From positions 30,729 to 94,728 of the forward strand of contig NZ_VEGP01000017.1 of NCBI RefSeq assembly GCF_007679495.1: DNA of 64,000 nucleotides, written 5' to 3'. The translations under genes and the position numbers were made by a program. Within the stretch, counting starts at the first letter, position 1. The number at the start of each line of letters is the position of its first letter. The notes below the pieces were generated by a model. That model was not told where the DNA came from and did not search any database. It saw only the letters and a program-made list of their open reading frames with translations. The DNA is from Paenibacillus sp. 32O-W (GTDB lineage: Bacteria; Bacillota; Bacilli; Paenibacillales; NBRC-103111). This document shows, piece after piece, positions 55,329-63,944 of the stretch.

Positions 55329-57005
55329 CTAGGAAGAGCAAGTGACTGCCATTCGTGCGATCGGCTCGAACCGATCGAAGGACAAATCGCTGCTGTTGAT
55401 TTTGCGCTCCGGGGTACCGCCACCGGCCGGAACATTCAGCAGAAGCTCTGTTCCCTGGAAGGTGCGGTAAGAGACCGAGCAGCCCTGCTCCCCGCGGCCG
55501 GCAAACTGCGGGCGCCGGGCGGCGAGCCGTTCCGCCCATTGCTCCAGGGTAGTGATCTCCTGGGCCGCGGCTTCTTCCCGGCTTGCGACTTCCACAACAA
55601 CGCCGTTGTCGGACCCGGAGCACGTCAGGGCAAGCTTGTCCGAACCGATCGTGGCAGTAGCGGGACGGGCCAGGAAAACGGCGAAGTAAACATCGTCCAC
55701 CGATCCGAACCAATCGTTGCCGCGGGTGGTCCACTCGCCTAAAGGCAGGGCGCCGACGATCGTTCCGTCTTCTCCGGCCGGAACCGGGTATAGTGCGGCT
55801 GCAGTCTGGCGGTGAAGCAGGATTTCGCCGAAATCGCTCGCATGCCGCAGATCGCCCGGCTTATAATGCTTGCCGGGATGGAAGAAGTAGAGCTGATTGG
55901 CGGAGGCATCCTTGCGGATCGGCAAAGAAACGGCCCAGCGGATCTGTTCGTTGTCGAATTCCTCGACTCTTTCGTAGACGCCGCCGACAGCGAACTGCTC
56001 TGTCCGATAGATGAACTGATGCAGAGGCTGATCGTTGGCCGTATGGGGATGCGGAGGAACGGTGAAGTTCCATTCCGACGTCTCCCCGCTGCGGGCCGCC
56101 GCTGCAATCTCCGCGGGCACCTCATAATCGAACAAGGCGAAGCCTTCGAGACGATAGATGGCGGATGGCAGGGAGAAATCGCCGAATTGTATGTAATCGG
56201 CAATATAATTTCGGTCCGCCGGAGCATCGTTAGCCAAGGAACGGGAGCGGGGACCGATCCATGCCCCTTGCAGGTAGCATTTGGCCCGGTAGGTCCACAG
56301 CCATTCCAGGACGCGGGCGGCCGTTTGCCGGATTTGCGGATCCTCGGTGATTTCCCATGTGCATGTGAAAGCCTGGACCCAATGCCAGAACCAGGGCAGA
56401 CAGCCGTACTCCTGAAATCCCCGGCTGGTCAGCCTATGGAGAATAGCCTGCAGATTCCGATGTCCGTCTTCTGCTAATTCGGAATCTCCGAGGCCGGCTC
56501 CCAGCGTAACTTTCATGTTAAACAGCTTGGCTTCATGGTGATGGAAGGCCTGCTGAGGAACGTCGTATATTTTGCTGCGGTGAAGATGGGTCAGGCTGGT
56601 CTTCAGCTCATCCTTCAAGGCATCGCTTAGATAGGCCTGAAACTTCACATAATACAGGCTTAATATGTTTCCGACAAGCTCCGCCGGCAAGGGATGCGCC
56701 GGGGCTGACTGGGGATCGTTCCCTAAATTCAGCGGCCAATGTCCGTACCGCTCGGCTTCCGGATCGCGCTGCTGCAGCCTTAATACCCGAAGCAGCATAT
56801 TTTCCGCTGTATCTTTGGCCGTTTGGCGGTCTGCGGCAAGAGGGATGTCCTCCCTGCAGGCAGCCAGATGCAGATGCAGAGCGTAGAACAGGTTGTCGCG
56901 AATATCTTTATGAAACCAGAATCCGGATGGCAGAACGGGCAGTGTTAAGGCGGTTTCCGCCGCAAGACGGAGAATCTCCGTTCGTCTTGACGGTATGGTG
57001 GTCAT
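55329..57005 (-). CDS. Uncharacterised protein, lyase-like toroid plus beta-sandwich architecture
   Basis: 558 residues, no signal peptide, so probably cytoplasmic. The N-terminal 300 residues are helical with repeated aromatic pairs (GCLPWFWHWVQAFTCTW). The C-terminal part is beta-rich (WAVSLPIRKDASANQLYFFH). This helix-then-sheet order resembles polysaccharide lyase families, but no catalytic motif was recognised. The start is ATG 57005 behind GGGGGAGC. A 6-3-6 palindrome CTACAA-GAA-TTGTAG lies at 57034-57048 in its promoter region. Adjacent to the secreted lyase, it may process the resulting oligosaccharide. Confidence 0.7.
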   Translation of the reverse strand: MTTIPSRRTEILRLAAETALTLPVLPSGFWFHKDIRDNLFYALHLHLAACREDIPLAADRQTAKDTAENMLLRVLRLQQRDPEAERYGHWPLNLGNDPQSAPAHPLPAELVGNILSLYYVKFQAYLSDALKDELKTSLTHLHRSKIYDVPQQAFHHHEAKLFNMKVTLGAGLGDSELAEDGHRNLQAILHRLTSRGFQEYGCLPWFWHWVQAFTCTWEITEDPQIRQTAARVLEWLWTYRAKCYLQGAWIGPRSRSLANDAPADRNYIADYIQFGDFSLPSAIYRLEGFALFDYEVPAEIAAAARSGETSEWNFTVPPHPHTANDQPLHQFIYRTEQFAVGGVYERVEEFDNEQIRWAVSLPIRKDASANQLYFFHPGKHYKPGDLRHASDFGEILLHRQTAAALYPVPAGEDGTIVGALPLGEWTTRGNDWFGSVDDVYFAVFLARPATATIGSDKLALTCSGSDNGVVVEVASREEAAAQEITTLEQWAERLAARRPQFAGRGEQGCSVSYRTFQGTELLLNVPAGGGTPERKINSSDLSFDRFEPIARMAVTCSS

Positions 57006-57177
57006 CGTTCAGCTCCCCCTTCGTTATCGTATACTACAAGAATTGTAGGCTCCCGCCCCGAAAATGTCCAGTTTGGGAGACAGAATTCGCAAGTTCGAGG
57101 AGCGCCGCAGGGCGAACGGACGCGAAAGATGCAACATTCTGACCGCTGCTGTATAATGGTGACTGAAAAACGCCTCT

Positions 57178-57192
57178 TTTGGTATTACCAAA
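57178..57192. promoter_or_regulatory. Palindrome upstream of the actin-like operon
   Basis: TTTGGTA-T-TACCAAA is a perfect 7-1-7 inverted repeat, 20 bases after a TATAAT (57152-57157). It is a candidate operator or the nucleus of a centromere-like site. The rest of 57049-57433 shows a second, shorter pair (ATTCGAT / AATCGAAT near 57230) but no iterated repeats. Confidence 0.4.
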
Positions 57193-57433
57193 TAGTACAA
57201 ATTGACTGAAATGAGGATGACGGCAGGAAATTCGATACGGAAATCGAATATTTATGGTACGCCGCTTTGTCCAGTCACCAGAGTTCAGATGATTATGTAA
57301 TGGTCGTAATGTCGAAATGAACAGTTAACGGGTCCCCGAGGGACAGTGTTGGTGGAAGCACTCTATACATTCATAAAACTGCGATTCGCCCGGAAGGCGG
57401 ATCGGTAAGAAGAGAAGAGGAGGAGCAGCAAAC

Positions 57434-58630
57434 ATGCAATTTCATTTTTTCGTAGGAAATGACAACGGGAACAGCGAGCATGATATTATCGTCGACGGGA
57501 AACTGATTCAGCAGCCCAACGTAAACTGCACCGTAGATCGGCTGCCGTGGAGTGAGGAGCAGGCTCCGGAAAGCTTTATCAAGAATCTTCAGGATCAGCT
57601 GATCGTAACGATCGATTCCCCATCCGCCCGTCCGGGAATGTATTACATAGGCAAATTCGCTCTGGAGAGCGGCGAATTGATCGAGAATATGCAGGTAGGA
57701 CTCGACCGCAAGAGCGATGTCGATCTTCCGCTGGTGAATACTCTGGGACAGATTGCTGCCGTAGCCGTACAGAGGGCTTACGAGGAAGAGAAGAAGATCG
57801 TCGAAAATCTGGAAGTGCAGGTAGACATGGCGACGGCGCTGCCGATTACGCAGCATACGGACGAAAGCTCCTCCAAGTTTGAGAAAAGGTTTACGAACGG
57901 TCCGCATCATGTCACGGTTCATCTGGGCAAGCAGCGGGTGGCGGTCAAGCTTGTCTTCGTCTATGCGAAAGCTATTCCGGAAGCGACTCCGGTAACGTTC
58001 GCGCTTCAGAAGGATACGGAAGGCAACTGGCGTGAAGGCGACATTTTCAAAGAATTTGTTGAAACCTACGGATTGGACAAGAAGTTCAACGGCTCTTATT
58101 TCAAGGATAAGAGAATTCTCCATATCGATATCGGAGACGGATCGACCGAGTACCCGATAACAGAAGGCAATAAATTTCTGCGTCAATTTATTCATGGAAG
58201 CAACCATGGAGCGGGTTATGCCATCGAAGAGGCGTTGGACGAGTTCAACCGGCTAATCCATCTTCCGGACAGTCCCCGCCAATTCTTCAGCGATGTGATC
58301 AAAAATCCGAGACACAAGTATCATGCCCGCGCGATGAAGACGCTGAAGAGACCGCTGGAAGGGCAATCCCGCCACATTATCCAGAATATCCGCAAGCAGC
58401 TTACGAAGGCGAGGAACGAAATAGATATCATCTGTGTCTATGGCGGAGGCAGCATTCTTATGCGCTCCATTCTCTATCCCATGCTGAAGGAGCTGTGTGA
58501 CGAGCGGGAAATTCAGCTTCTGTATATTCCCGCACAGTATGCCGTGACCATGAATGCTCAGGGACTGGATGCATTCGTCCGCGGCAAAATCTACGATGCC
58601 TTAAAGAGTAAAGCGAAAAAAGCCGTCTAA
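57434..58630 (+). CDS. ParM/StbA-family actin-like ATPase
   Basis: 398 residues of actin/Hsp70-like fold. VGNDNGNSEHDI is the phosphate-1 loop, LHIDIGDGSTEYPI the phosphate-2 loop and ICVYGGGSILMRS the adenosine region. It should polymerise with ATP or GTP into filaments. ParM proteins push plasmid copies apart with a ParR adaptor bound to parC. Here it is followed 57 bases later by a gene whose N-terminus looks like a ribbon-helix-helix adaptor, so the pair may be a ParM/ParR-type module in a chromosomal setting. The start follows GAGGAGGAG. Confidence 0.85.
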   Translation: MQFHFFVGNDNGNSEHDIIVDGKLIQQPNVNCTVDRLPWSEEQAPESFIKNLQDQLIVTIDSPSARPGMYYIGKFALESGELIENMQVGLDRKSDVDLPLVNTLGQIAAVAVQRAYEEEKKIVENLEVQVDMATALPITQHTDESSSKFEKRFTNGPHHVTVHLGKQRVAVKLVFVYAKAIPEATPVTFALQKDTEGNWREGDIFKEFVETYGLDKKFNGSYFKDKRILHIDIGDGSTEYPITEGNKFLRQFIHGSNHGAGYAIEEALDEFNRLIHLPDSPRQFFSDVIKNPRHKYHARAMKTLKRPLEGQSRHIIQNIRKQLTKARNEIDIICVYGGGSILMRSILYPMLKELCDEREIQLLYIPAQYAVTMNAQGLDAFVRGKIYDALKSKAKKAV

Positions 58631-58687
58631 TCCCATGCGGAGGCTCTGCACTGCATGATGTATGGCGCTCCAAAGGGGTGATCATCT

Positions 58688-59221
58688 ATGAAGAAGCTGA
58701 AGAAGCCCGGCGACAATATCAGCTTGAAGACGAAGAAGAACGAGGCGCCCGCGATTATCGACTGGATAAACAGCCAGACGAATCTGATGGATTCAATCCG
58801 TTATTTGATAGAGAACGAGATCAGAGAGAACGGGGTCCGCAATCTGCAAAATTATATTCCCGCCGAGAGGGCGTTAGGCGTTATTCCGGCGCCCTCTGCG
58901 ATGGCCGTTTCCATGGGGGCTCTCCATCCCGGTGCCAGCATGGAGACAGCCGCGGCGGCGGAGACGGTGTATCCGCCTGTCGGGCAGGCGGTAGAGGAGG
59001 CGATGCCGGTCGAAGCGGAGCACGACGGGGCGCCTTCCGGAGAATCGCCCTCAGGGGAATCGTTAGGGGGCAAGCGGACTCCGGAGGAGATCGCTTCCGA
59101 ACCGGCCGATGCATCGGCGGTTCCGCCTCAGGTTGATGTCGATCCGGCTGCGAGCGGAGAAAACGCGGAAGTGCCGATCGATGACGAAATCGATGAGGAG
59201 GATATTGAATCCTGGCTGTAG
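58688..59221 (+). CDS. Putative ParR-like adaptor with acidic tail
   Basis: 177 residues. Residues 1 to about 60 predict strand-helix-helix (ISLKTKK, then APAIIDWINSQ, then LMDSIRYLIENEIRENG), the ribbon-helix-helix pattern of ParR-type DNA-binding adaptors. Residues 65-155 are Ala/Pro/Glu/Ser-rich and disordered. The tail DDEIDEEDIESWL is strongly acidic and may bind the actin filament. The middle part is markedly GC-rich compared with its surroundings. ATG 58688 follows AAGGGGTG. The assignment rests on pattern and context only. Confidence 0.65.
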   Translation: MKKLKKPGDNISLKTKKNEAPAIIDWINSQTNLMDSIRYLIENEIRENGVRNLQNYIPAERALGVIPAPSAMAVSMGALHPGASMETAAAAETVYPPVGQAVEEAMPVEAEHDGAPSGESPSGESLGGKRTPEEIASEPADASAVPPQVDVDPAASGENAEVPIDDEIDEEDIESWL

Positions 59222-59324
59222 GCGTGTGATGATGCCAAGTAATGACCGGGATTACTTGATATTTCTGCTAGGCTGTGTATAGGCAGCTTATAGCTTCAGA
59301 TCGAGATCGCTTGGGTATATACAG

Positions 59325-59364
59325 CGGCTGCTGTCGGAGATCGTCCGGCAGCGGCTGTTTTTTT
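59325..59364 (+). terminator. Terminator of the actin-like operon
   Basis: GCTGCTGTCGGA-GATCG-TCCGGCAGCGGC (two G-U pairs) is followed by TGTTTTTTT. Confidence 0.88.
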
Positions 59365-59376
59365 GATTGGTAAAGA

Positions 59377-59858
59377 TGATTTAACTGTATTTTATGTAGG
59401 TAAATTCAAGCGAAGGGTGGAAAGTCATTGAAGTAAATGGAGAAAATACATTTAGAATCAAGGTTTTTTGCTGAAATCGCCTTTTTTGTACAAACTAACT
59501 GCAGTTTTGAGGCTGTCTATTAACTGTGGACAGTTTTCTAACTTGCTTCTCAAATGCCCTCAGATCGATTTTCTTTTCGACAAGAGATTTACCTGCATTA
59601 AAAATCCGTATAAGAGGGCGATTTAGAGGCGATTTTGTAATTAATAAAATGTGTCCACATTAAATCGACAGCCTCTTTCATACAGTTAGATTTCTATATT
59701 CGGAAGAAATATGGAAACTAACTGGAAAACCTACAGTTAGTTTGCGCCAAAACAGCCGTTTCGCCCAAAGTTGCCCATTTTAACTGTAGTTTATCCAGTT
59801 AGTTTGATCATTTTCGCCCATTCGCTTGAATCTACCTGTACAAAATACAGTTAGATGT
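59377..59858. repeat. Intergenic repeat family C, copy 2, flanked by inverted ends
   Basis: TTTAACTGTATTTTATGTAGG ... at 59375-59413 is the inverse of CTTGAATCTACCTGTACAA... at about 59819-59858. The part 59712-59858 matches 40190-40352. A separate inverted-repeat element (59509-59675) sits inside. The remaining bases to 60367 show no gene. Confidence 0.65.
59509..59675. mobile_element. Possible MITE-like element with 23-bp inverted ends
   Basis: The left end GAGGCTGTCTATTAACTG (to GTGGAC) and right end GTCCACATTAAATC-GACAGCCTC are 23-bp imperfect inverted repeats around 121 non-coding bases. The terminal GAGGCTGTC.ATT is the same as at the edges of the repeat at 24409-24737. No transposase is encoded. 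Confidence 0.45.
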
Positions 59859-60367
59859 GCCGCTCCGCTTGTAACGATGCCTGCAGACGGTAAAATAGAC
59901 GAATTTTCCCTTCCGGAAAAGATGTCACCGGTACCTTCAAGCGGTACCGTCAGGCGGGCCGCAAAGTGATGTTCTTGTCAAGTCATCCTCCGGATACGGA
60001 AGATACGGGCTGTTCCCCGGACAAAACCGGAGTAGGACAAAATACTTAGACTAAAGTTTAGATTTTAATGGGTTAATTAGTAATACATGGTACATTTTCC
60101 GCATATAATCTTATCTCATTTACATGGCACATACCTCTATTAAACCAAGATGAACTATAGGTTTATGGACGAGATTCCCTTAAATCCCTGCCTATGCGGG
60201 CTGTCTTATTCCATCAGTGTCCGTTTGTGTTTGTTACGTCCCTGTAATATAAGCTTAATAATCATGTAATCCAAAAGTACTATTTGTCGAAAATATTAAA
60301 TAGTATAATGAAATAAATTCATTATTCGCATAATTTTTCATCATGTCATACTACGGGAGGCGACAAC
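59859..60367. other. Intergenic region before the hydrolase gene
   Basis: About 500 AT-rich bases with no recognised gene. Near 60085, ATACATGGTACAT shares the nine bases ATGGTACAT with the lyase operator at 55131-55149; this may be chance. A GGGAGG ribosome site ends the region. Confidence 0.35.
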
Positions 60368-61375
60368 ATGAACTCGACACCGGTTATTTCATCAACACCC
60401 CTGTTTCCTGAAAGCGCTACCAGTCCGACGGTTTCGTCTAATCGGTCTAATCGCTTTAATCGGTTTAAGTGGCTATATTTGAGCCTGTCCTTGATTGGTA
60501 TAGTCATTGTTAGTGCAGTACTTGGTTTCTACGCTTATATTGCATGGGTTCTGGCCAGACCGGTTATCCCTCCGCTACAGTCAAATCCCCTGCAGGCCGT
60601 CGGCTTGCCTTATGAGGAAGTTCAATTCCCCAGTGCCAATGAATCGCGGATAGTCGATGGCTGGTTTATTCCGGGCTCCTCCGCGACCACCGTCATTTTG
60701 TCCCATGGGTACGGAACGAACCGGGAAGAGCCTTGGGTTCCAAGCTACGAATTGGCGGCCGAAATCAATCGGCACCAATATAATGTGCTGATGTTTGACT
60801 ATGGGTTTGTCCACCCGGACCGGCCATTTACCGGAGGGATCGTTGAGACTCAGGAGCTTCTCGGAGCGGTTAACTATGTGAAACAAAGGGGGGCCGAGCA
60901 CGTTTTTATATGGGGCTTCTCCATGGGAGCCGGTACAGCCCTTCAAGCGGCTCTTAATACCGACTTGATTGATGGAATGATATTGGACAGCACCTTTATT
61001 CTGGACCCGGAAACGATGTTTTTCAATATCAAGCAGCAGGCCAGCCTGCTTCCCCGTTTCCCATCCATTGCTTTGGTCAGCATGTTTCTTCCCGTGTTTA
61101 ATGGACATAGCTTCAAGGAAGTGCCCTATCGGACGGTGAATCAGACGTCCTATCCCATACCGATCTTATTGGTTCATAGCGAACAGGACGATAAGGCCCC
61201 TTATGAAACGATAACCCGGTTTTATGAGAATCAGAAGGATGAGCCCAGGACCAAGCTCTGGCTGCTGCCGGATGCCCCTCATGAGATGATTTTCCGCACC
61301 CATCCTGAGGAATATTTGCGCAGAACGTTTCAATTTCTCGAGGAAATTATACGGCCGGACAGCCTGACGGTATGA
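60368..61375 (+). CDS. Membrane-anchored alpha/beta hydrolase
   Basis: 335 residues. A polar N-terminus, one membrane helix (LYLSLSLIGIVIVSAVLGFY) and an alpha/beta-hydrolase domain with HGYGTNREE (oxyanion region), the nucleophile Ser in WGFSMGAGTALQ, the acid in HSEQDDKAP and His in DAPHEM. It probably faces outward or is attached to the membrane and acts as an esterase or peptidase-like enzyme; the substrate is unknown. It starts behind GGGAGG. Single-gene unit. Confidence 0.85.
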   Translation: MNSTPVISSTPLFPESATSPTVSSNRSNRFNRFKWLYLSLSLIGIVIVSAVLGFYAYIAWVLARPVIPPLQSNPLQAVGLPYEEVQFPSANESRIVDGWFIPGSSATTVILSHGYGTNREEPWVPSYELAAEINRHQYNVLMFDYGFVHPDRPFTGGIVETQELLGAVNYVKQRGAEHVFIWGFSMGAGTALQAALNTDLIDGMILDSTFILDPETMFFNIKQQASLLPRFPSIALVSMFLPVFNGHSFKEVPYRTVNQTSYPIPILLVHSEQDDKAPYETITRFYENQKDEPRTKLWLLPDAPHEMIFRTHPEEYLRRTFQFLEEIIRPDSLTV

Positions 61376-61517
61376 TTCCATGAGCGAATATTGCCGGAAC
61401 GGAAGGTTACGGGCGATTCCGGGTGTAATATAGGCACATAATTTAACAATCGGATGACCAAGAGGGCTGACTTTAACAGGCGGCCTTTTTGGCGTTGGAC
61501 AATTATATTAACAGTCT

Positions 61518-61564
61518 CCCTTAAGAATATTTTAAGGGATCCCTTGCAGCTAGAGTGCTATATT
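61518..61564 (+). promoter_or_regulatory. Palindromic activator site and extended -10, SMR-like gene
   Basis: CTTAAGAATATTTTAAG (61520-61536, within a longer CCC...GGG palindrome) lies 22 bases upstream of TGC-TATATT (extended -10, 61559-61564). The identical 17-mer and spacing recur before the two-component genes. Confidence 0.75.
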
Positions 61565-61602
61565 AAGTGAGATTTCACAGATTATTGAAACGGGTGATTC
61601 GC

Positions 61603-61947
61603 ATGAAAAATCTCACGAGCTACGGGATATTGTTAGGCAACATTGTCCTGCTGGTCCTGGGTCAAACCTTATTCAAGCTTGGACTTCAAAAAGCAGGCGG
61701 GCTGATCTGGACCAAATTAGCGACCTCGTTCTACATCTACGGAGGATTGGCGCTTTACGGCACGGCAACGGTGTTATGGTTTGTCGTGCTGTCACGATTA
61801 CCTTTAAGCGTTGCTTATCCGCTTCAGAGTATAGCCTATGTCCTCGCGCTGCTTGTGGCCGGTCCGGTTTTCGGAGAAACGATCACGATTACGCGCTGGG
61901 TGGGGATCGCCATTATTCTGGTTGGAGTCTATATCGTTTCCAGATAA
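61603..61947 (+). CDS. SMR/EamA-like four-helix membrane protein
   Basis: 114 residues with four helices. NIVLLVLGQTLFKLGLQKAG, FVVLSRLPLSVAYPLQSIAY and ITRWVGIAIILVGVYIVS follow the pattern of small multidrug-resistance and ArnE/ArnF-type flippase subunits. It could be a proton-coupled exporter or help flip a lipid-linked sugar. ATG 61603 follows GGGTGAT. Its promoter is a twin of that of the following two-component system, so induction by the same envelope stress is likely. Confidence 0.82.
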   Translation: MKNLTSYGILLGNIVLLVLGQTLFKLGLQKAGGLIWTKLATSFYIYGGLALYGTATVLWFVVLSRLPLSVAYPLQSIAYVLALLVAGPVFGETITITRWVGIAIILVGVYIVSR

Positions 61948-61998
61948 TGGGCATCCGAGTTTTTCGAAATTGGCCCCGATTCGATTTCCAGCTATCTC

Positions 61999-62043
61999 CT
62001 TAAGAATATTTTAAGAGATATCGTATAATGGGAATGCTATATT
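61999..62043 (+). promoter_or_regulatory. Palindromic activator site and extended -10, two-component operon
   Basis: CTTAAGAATATTTTAAG (61999-62015), 22 bases, then TGC-TATATT (62038-62043). This is the same arrangement as at 61520-61564 and suggests autoregulation by the encoded response regulator. Confidence 0.75.
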
Positions 62044-62103
62044 AGTGGGAGAATCCGCCTGACGCCTAGACGGATAAATGGCCGGAACTGAGGAGGGTTT
62101 AGT

Positions 62104-62796
62104 ATGTTCGGAGGGACGATTCTTCTTGTGGATGACGAGAAAGAAATTATAGACCTCTTGGAGATATATTTGAAAAATGAAGGATATCGCCTGTTGAAGG
62201 CCAGCGACGGGGCAGAGGCTCTGGAGCTATTAAATACGAATGATGTCGATCTGATTATTCTGGATGTCATGATGCCGAACATGGACGGGATTCAAGCCTG
62301 TATGAAAATCCGGGAAGAGAAGCATATGCCTATCATAATGCTGTCTGCCAAAGGCCGGGAAATCGATAAAATTACCGGACTGAGCATAGGGGCGGACGAT
62401 TATGTGACCAAGCCTTTCAGTCCTCTAGAGATACTGGCCAGGGTCAAGTCGCAGCTCCGCCGGTACAGGCAGCTCAATGTGTCGCCGTCCAAGAACGATA
62501 ACGAAATGATCATCGATGATTTAGTCATCAATATTGCCACGCATAAGGTGACCGTTGACCATAATGAAGTGAGATTAACCCCCAGAGAATTTTCCATTCT
62601 GGAGGTGCTGGCCAGAAACCGGGGAATCGTATTGAGCATGGAGCAAATTTATGAGGAAGTGTGGAACGAGCCCTTTTTTGAGGCCAATAATACGCTGATG
62701 GTTCATATTCGCAAAATTCGCGAGAAAATTGAGAAGGACCCGAGCAAACCGCAGTACATCAAGACGGTTTGGGGGATAGGTTACACCATCGAATAG
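62104..62796 (+). CDS. OmpR-family response regulator (VanR-like)
   Basis: 230 residues. The receiver domain has LLVDDEKEI, phosphoacceptor Asp54 in LIILDVMMPNM, and Lys in DYVTKPFSPLEI. The winged-helix output has VRLTPREFSILEVLARN and VHIRKIREKIE. The arrangement and sequence are closest to VanR-type regulators of Gram-positives, which respond to cell-wall stress. The start follows GAGGAGGG. It is paired with the kinase gene 31 bases downstream and probably binds the palindromes at 61520 and 61999. Confidence 0.93.
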   Translation: MFGGTILLVDDEKEIIDLLEIYLKNEGYRLLKASDGAEALELLNTNDVDLIILDVMMPNMDGIQACMKIREEKHMPIIMLSAKGREIDKITGLSIGADDYVTKPFSPLEILARVKSQLRRYRQLNVSPSKNDNEMIIDDLVINIATHKVTVDHNEVRLTPREFSILEVLARNRGIVLSMEQIYEEVWNEPFFEANNTLMVHIRKIREKIEKDPSKPQYIKTVWGIGYTIE

Positions 62797-62827
62797 CGGA
62801 AGAGGGGAGGGTCCGGAGGCGATCAAG

Positions 62828-63904
62828 ATGAGAAATAAATTTATTCGCACCGTTCGCTGGAAGTTTATATTTGTATTCATCCTCAGCGTGGCATTCTCGG
62901 CTATTACTGTTTTCTTATGCTATCAACTGGCCCTCCTGCTTATTCATAACTCCACGGTTAGGTGGGTGGTGCACAATATTGGCTCTATCCCCGTTATGGT
63001 AGTCTGCGGCGGGATTCTCTTCCTGTTCTTCTTCTTCCTCCTAAGCCAGAGAATTATCCGTTATCTGGAGGAAATTACTCAAGGATTGCAAGAGATAGCC
63101 AAGGGAAATTTGTCTTACGAGATTGTCGCCAAATCATCGGATGAATTGGGGATGGTCGCGGAAACCATCAACACTATGACCAAGCAGCTGAAGAAATCGA
63201 TTGAAGAGGAAAGGTTGGCCGAGAAGACGAAGAATGAGTTGATTACGGGGGTTTCCCATGATCTACGCACGCCGCTTACCTCGATTCTCGGTTATCTGGA
63301 ATTGATTGAGAATGACCGCTACAAGGATGAAGTCGAATTTCGTTATTACACCAATATTGCGTATGATAAAGCATTAAGATTGAAAAAGCTGATCGACGAC
63401 TTGTTTGAATATACGTCCATTCATGATAAAGGTCCGCAGCTTGAGACCCAGGTCATAAATCTTAACGGGTTGTTAAAACAGCTCGCGGAAGAATTCAACC
63501 CGCTCCTGACCAAGGCCGGGATGACCTACCGCATGATGGCGAGCAGCGAGAAGCTGTCTGTCCAGGCGGACGGCAATCAGTTGGTGCGGGCCTTCGAGAA
63601 TCTGATATCGAATGCCATTCGTTATGGCCGTGACGGGAAATATGTCGATATCCGGCTCAGTATGGACGGGGAAGAAGCCGTCGTACAAATCATTAATTAC
63701 GGGAAACCGATTCCCGAGAAGGACCTCCCCCGTATATTCGACAGGTTCTACCGGGCTGAGAAGTCCAGATCCTCCCGGTCCGGAGGCTCCGGCCTGGGGT
63801 TGGCCATTACCAAAAGCATTGTAGAGATGAACGGCGGCAAAATAACGGTTGAAAGCAGCCGGGCACAAACGGTGTTCGAAACCAGATTTCCGCTTATCTC
63901 CTAA
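62828..63904 (+). CDS. Sensor histidine kinase (VanS-like)
   Basis: 358 residues. Two membrane helices (about 12-38 and 50-76) flank a very short outer loop of roughly 12 residues, as in kinases that sense within the membrane. A HAMP domain (about 75-128), phosphoacceptor His144 in GVSHDLRTPL and an ATPase domain (NLISNAIRYGRDGKYV, FDRFYRAEKSRSS, GGSGLGLAITKSIV) follow. It phosphorylates the upstream regulator. No Van resistance genes are nearby, so envelope-stress sensing is inferred. Confidence 0.93.
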   Translation: MRNKFIRTVRWKFIFVFILSVAFSAITVFLCYQLALLLIHNSTVRWVVHNIGSIPVMVVCGGILFLFFFFLLSQRIIRYLEEITQGLQEIAKGNLSYEIVAKSSDELGMVAETINTMTKQLKKSIEEERLAEKTKNELITGVSHDLRTPLTSILGYLELIENDRYKDEVEFRYYTNIAYDKALRLKKLIDDLFEYTSIHDKGPQLETQVINLNGLLKQLAEEFNPLLTKAGMTYRMMASSEKLSVQADGNQLVRAFENLISNAIRYGRDGKYVDIRLSMDGEEAVVQIINYGKPIPEKDLPRIFDRFYRAEKSRSSRSGGSGLGLAITKSIVEMNGGKITVESSRAQTVFETRFPLIS

Positions 63905-63916
63905 CTCTCTCTTTAC

Positions 63917-63938
63917 CCCGATGTTGTATTATCGGGTT
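63917..63938 (+). terminator. Weak terminator-like hairpin after kinase gene
   Basis: CCCGAT-N8-ATCGGG followed by TTAAG. Short stem and no real T run. Confidence 0.35.
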
Positions 63939-63944
63939 AAGACC

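Noticed and set aside
57434..59221. The whole window as plasmid DNA
   Set aside because: Glutamate dehydrogenase, MscL, PdxK, cardiolipin synthase and other core genes surround the actin-like pair and no replication genes are present.
62104..63904. Vancomycin-resistance cluster
   Set aside because: Only VanR/VanS-like regulators are present; no VanH, ligase or VanX-type genes occur in the window.
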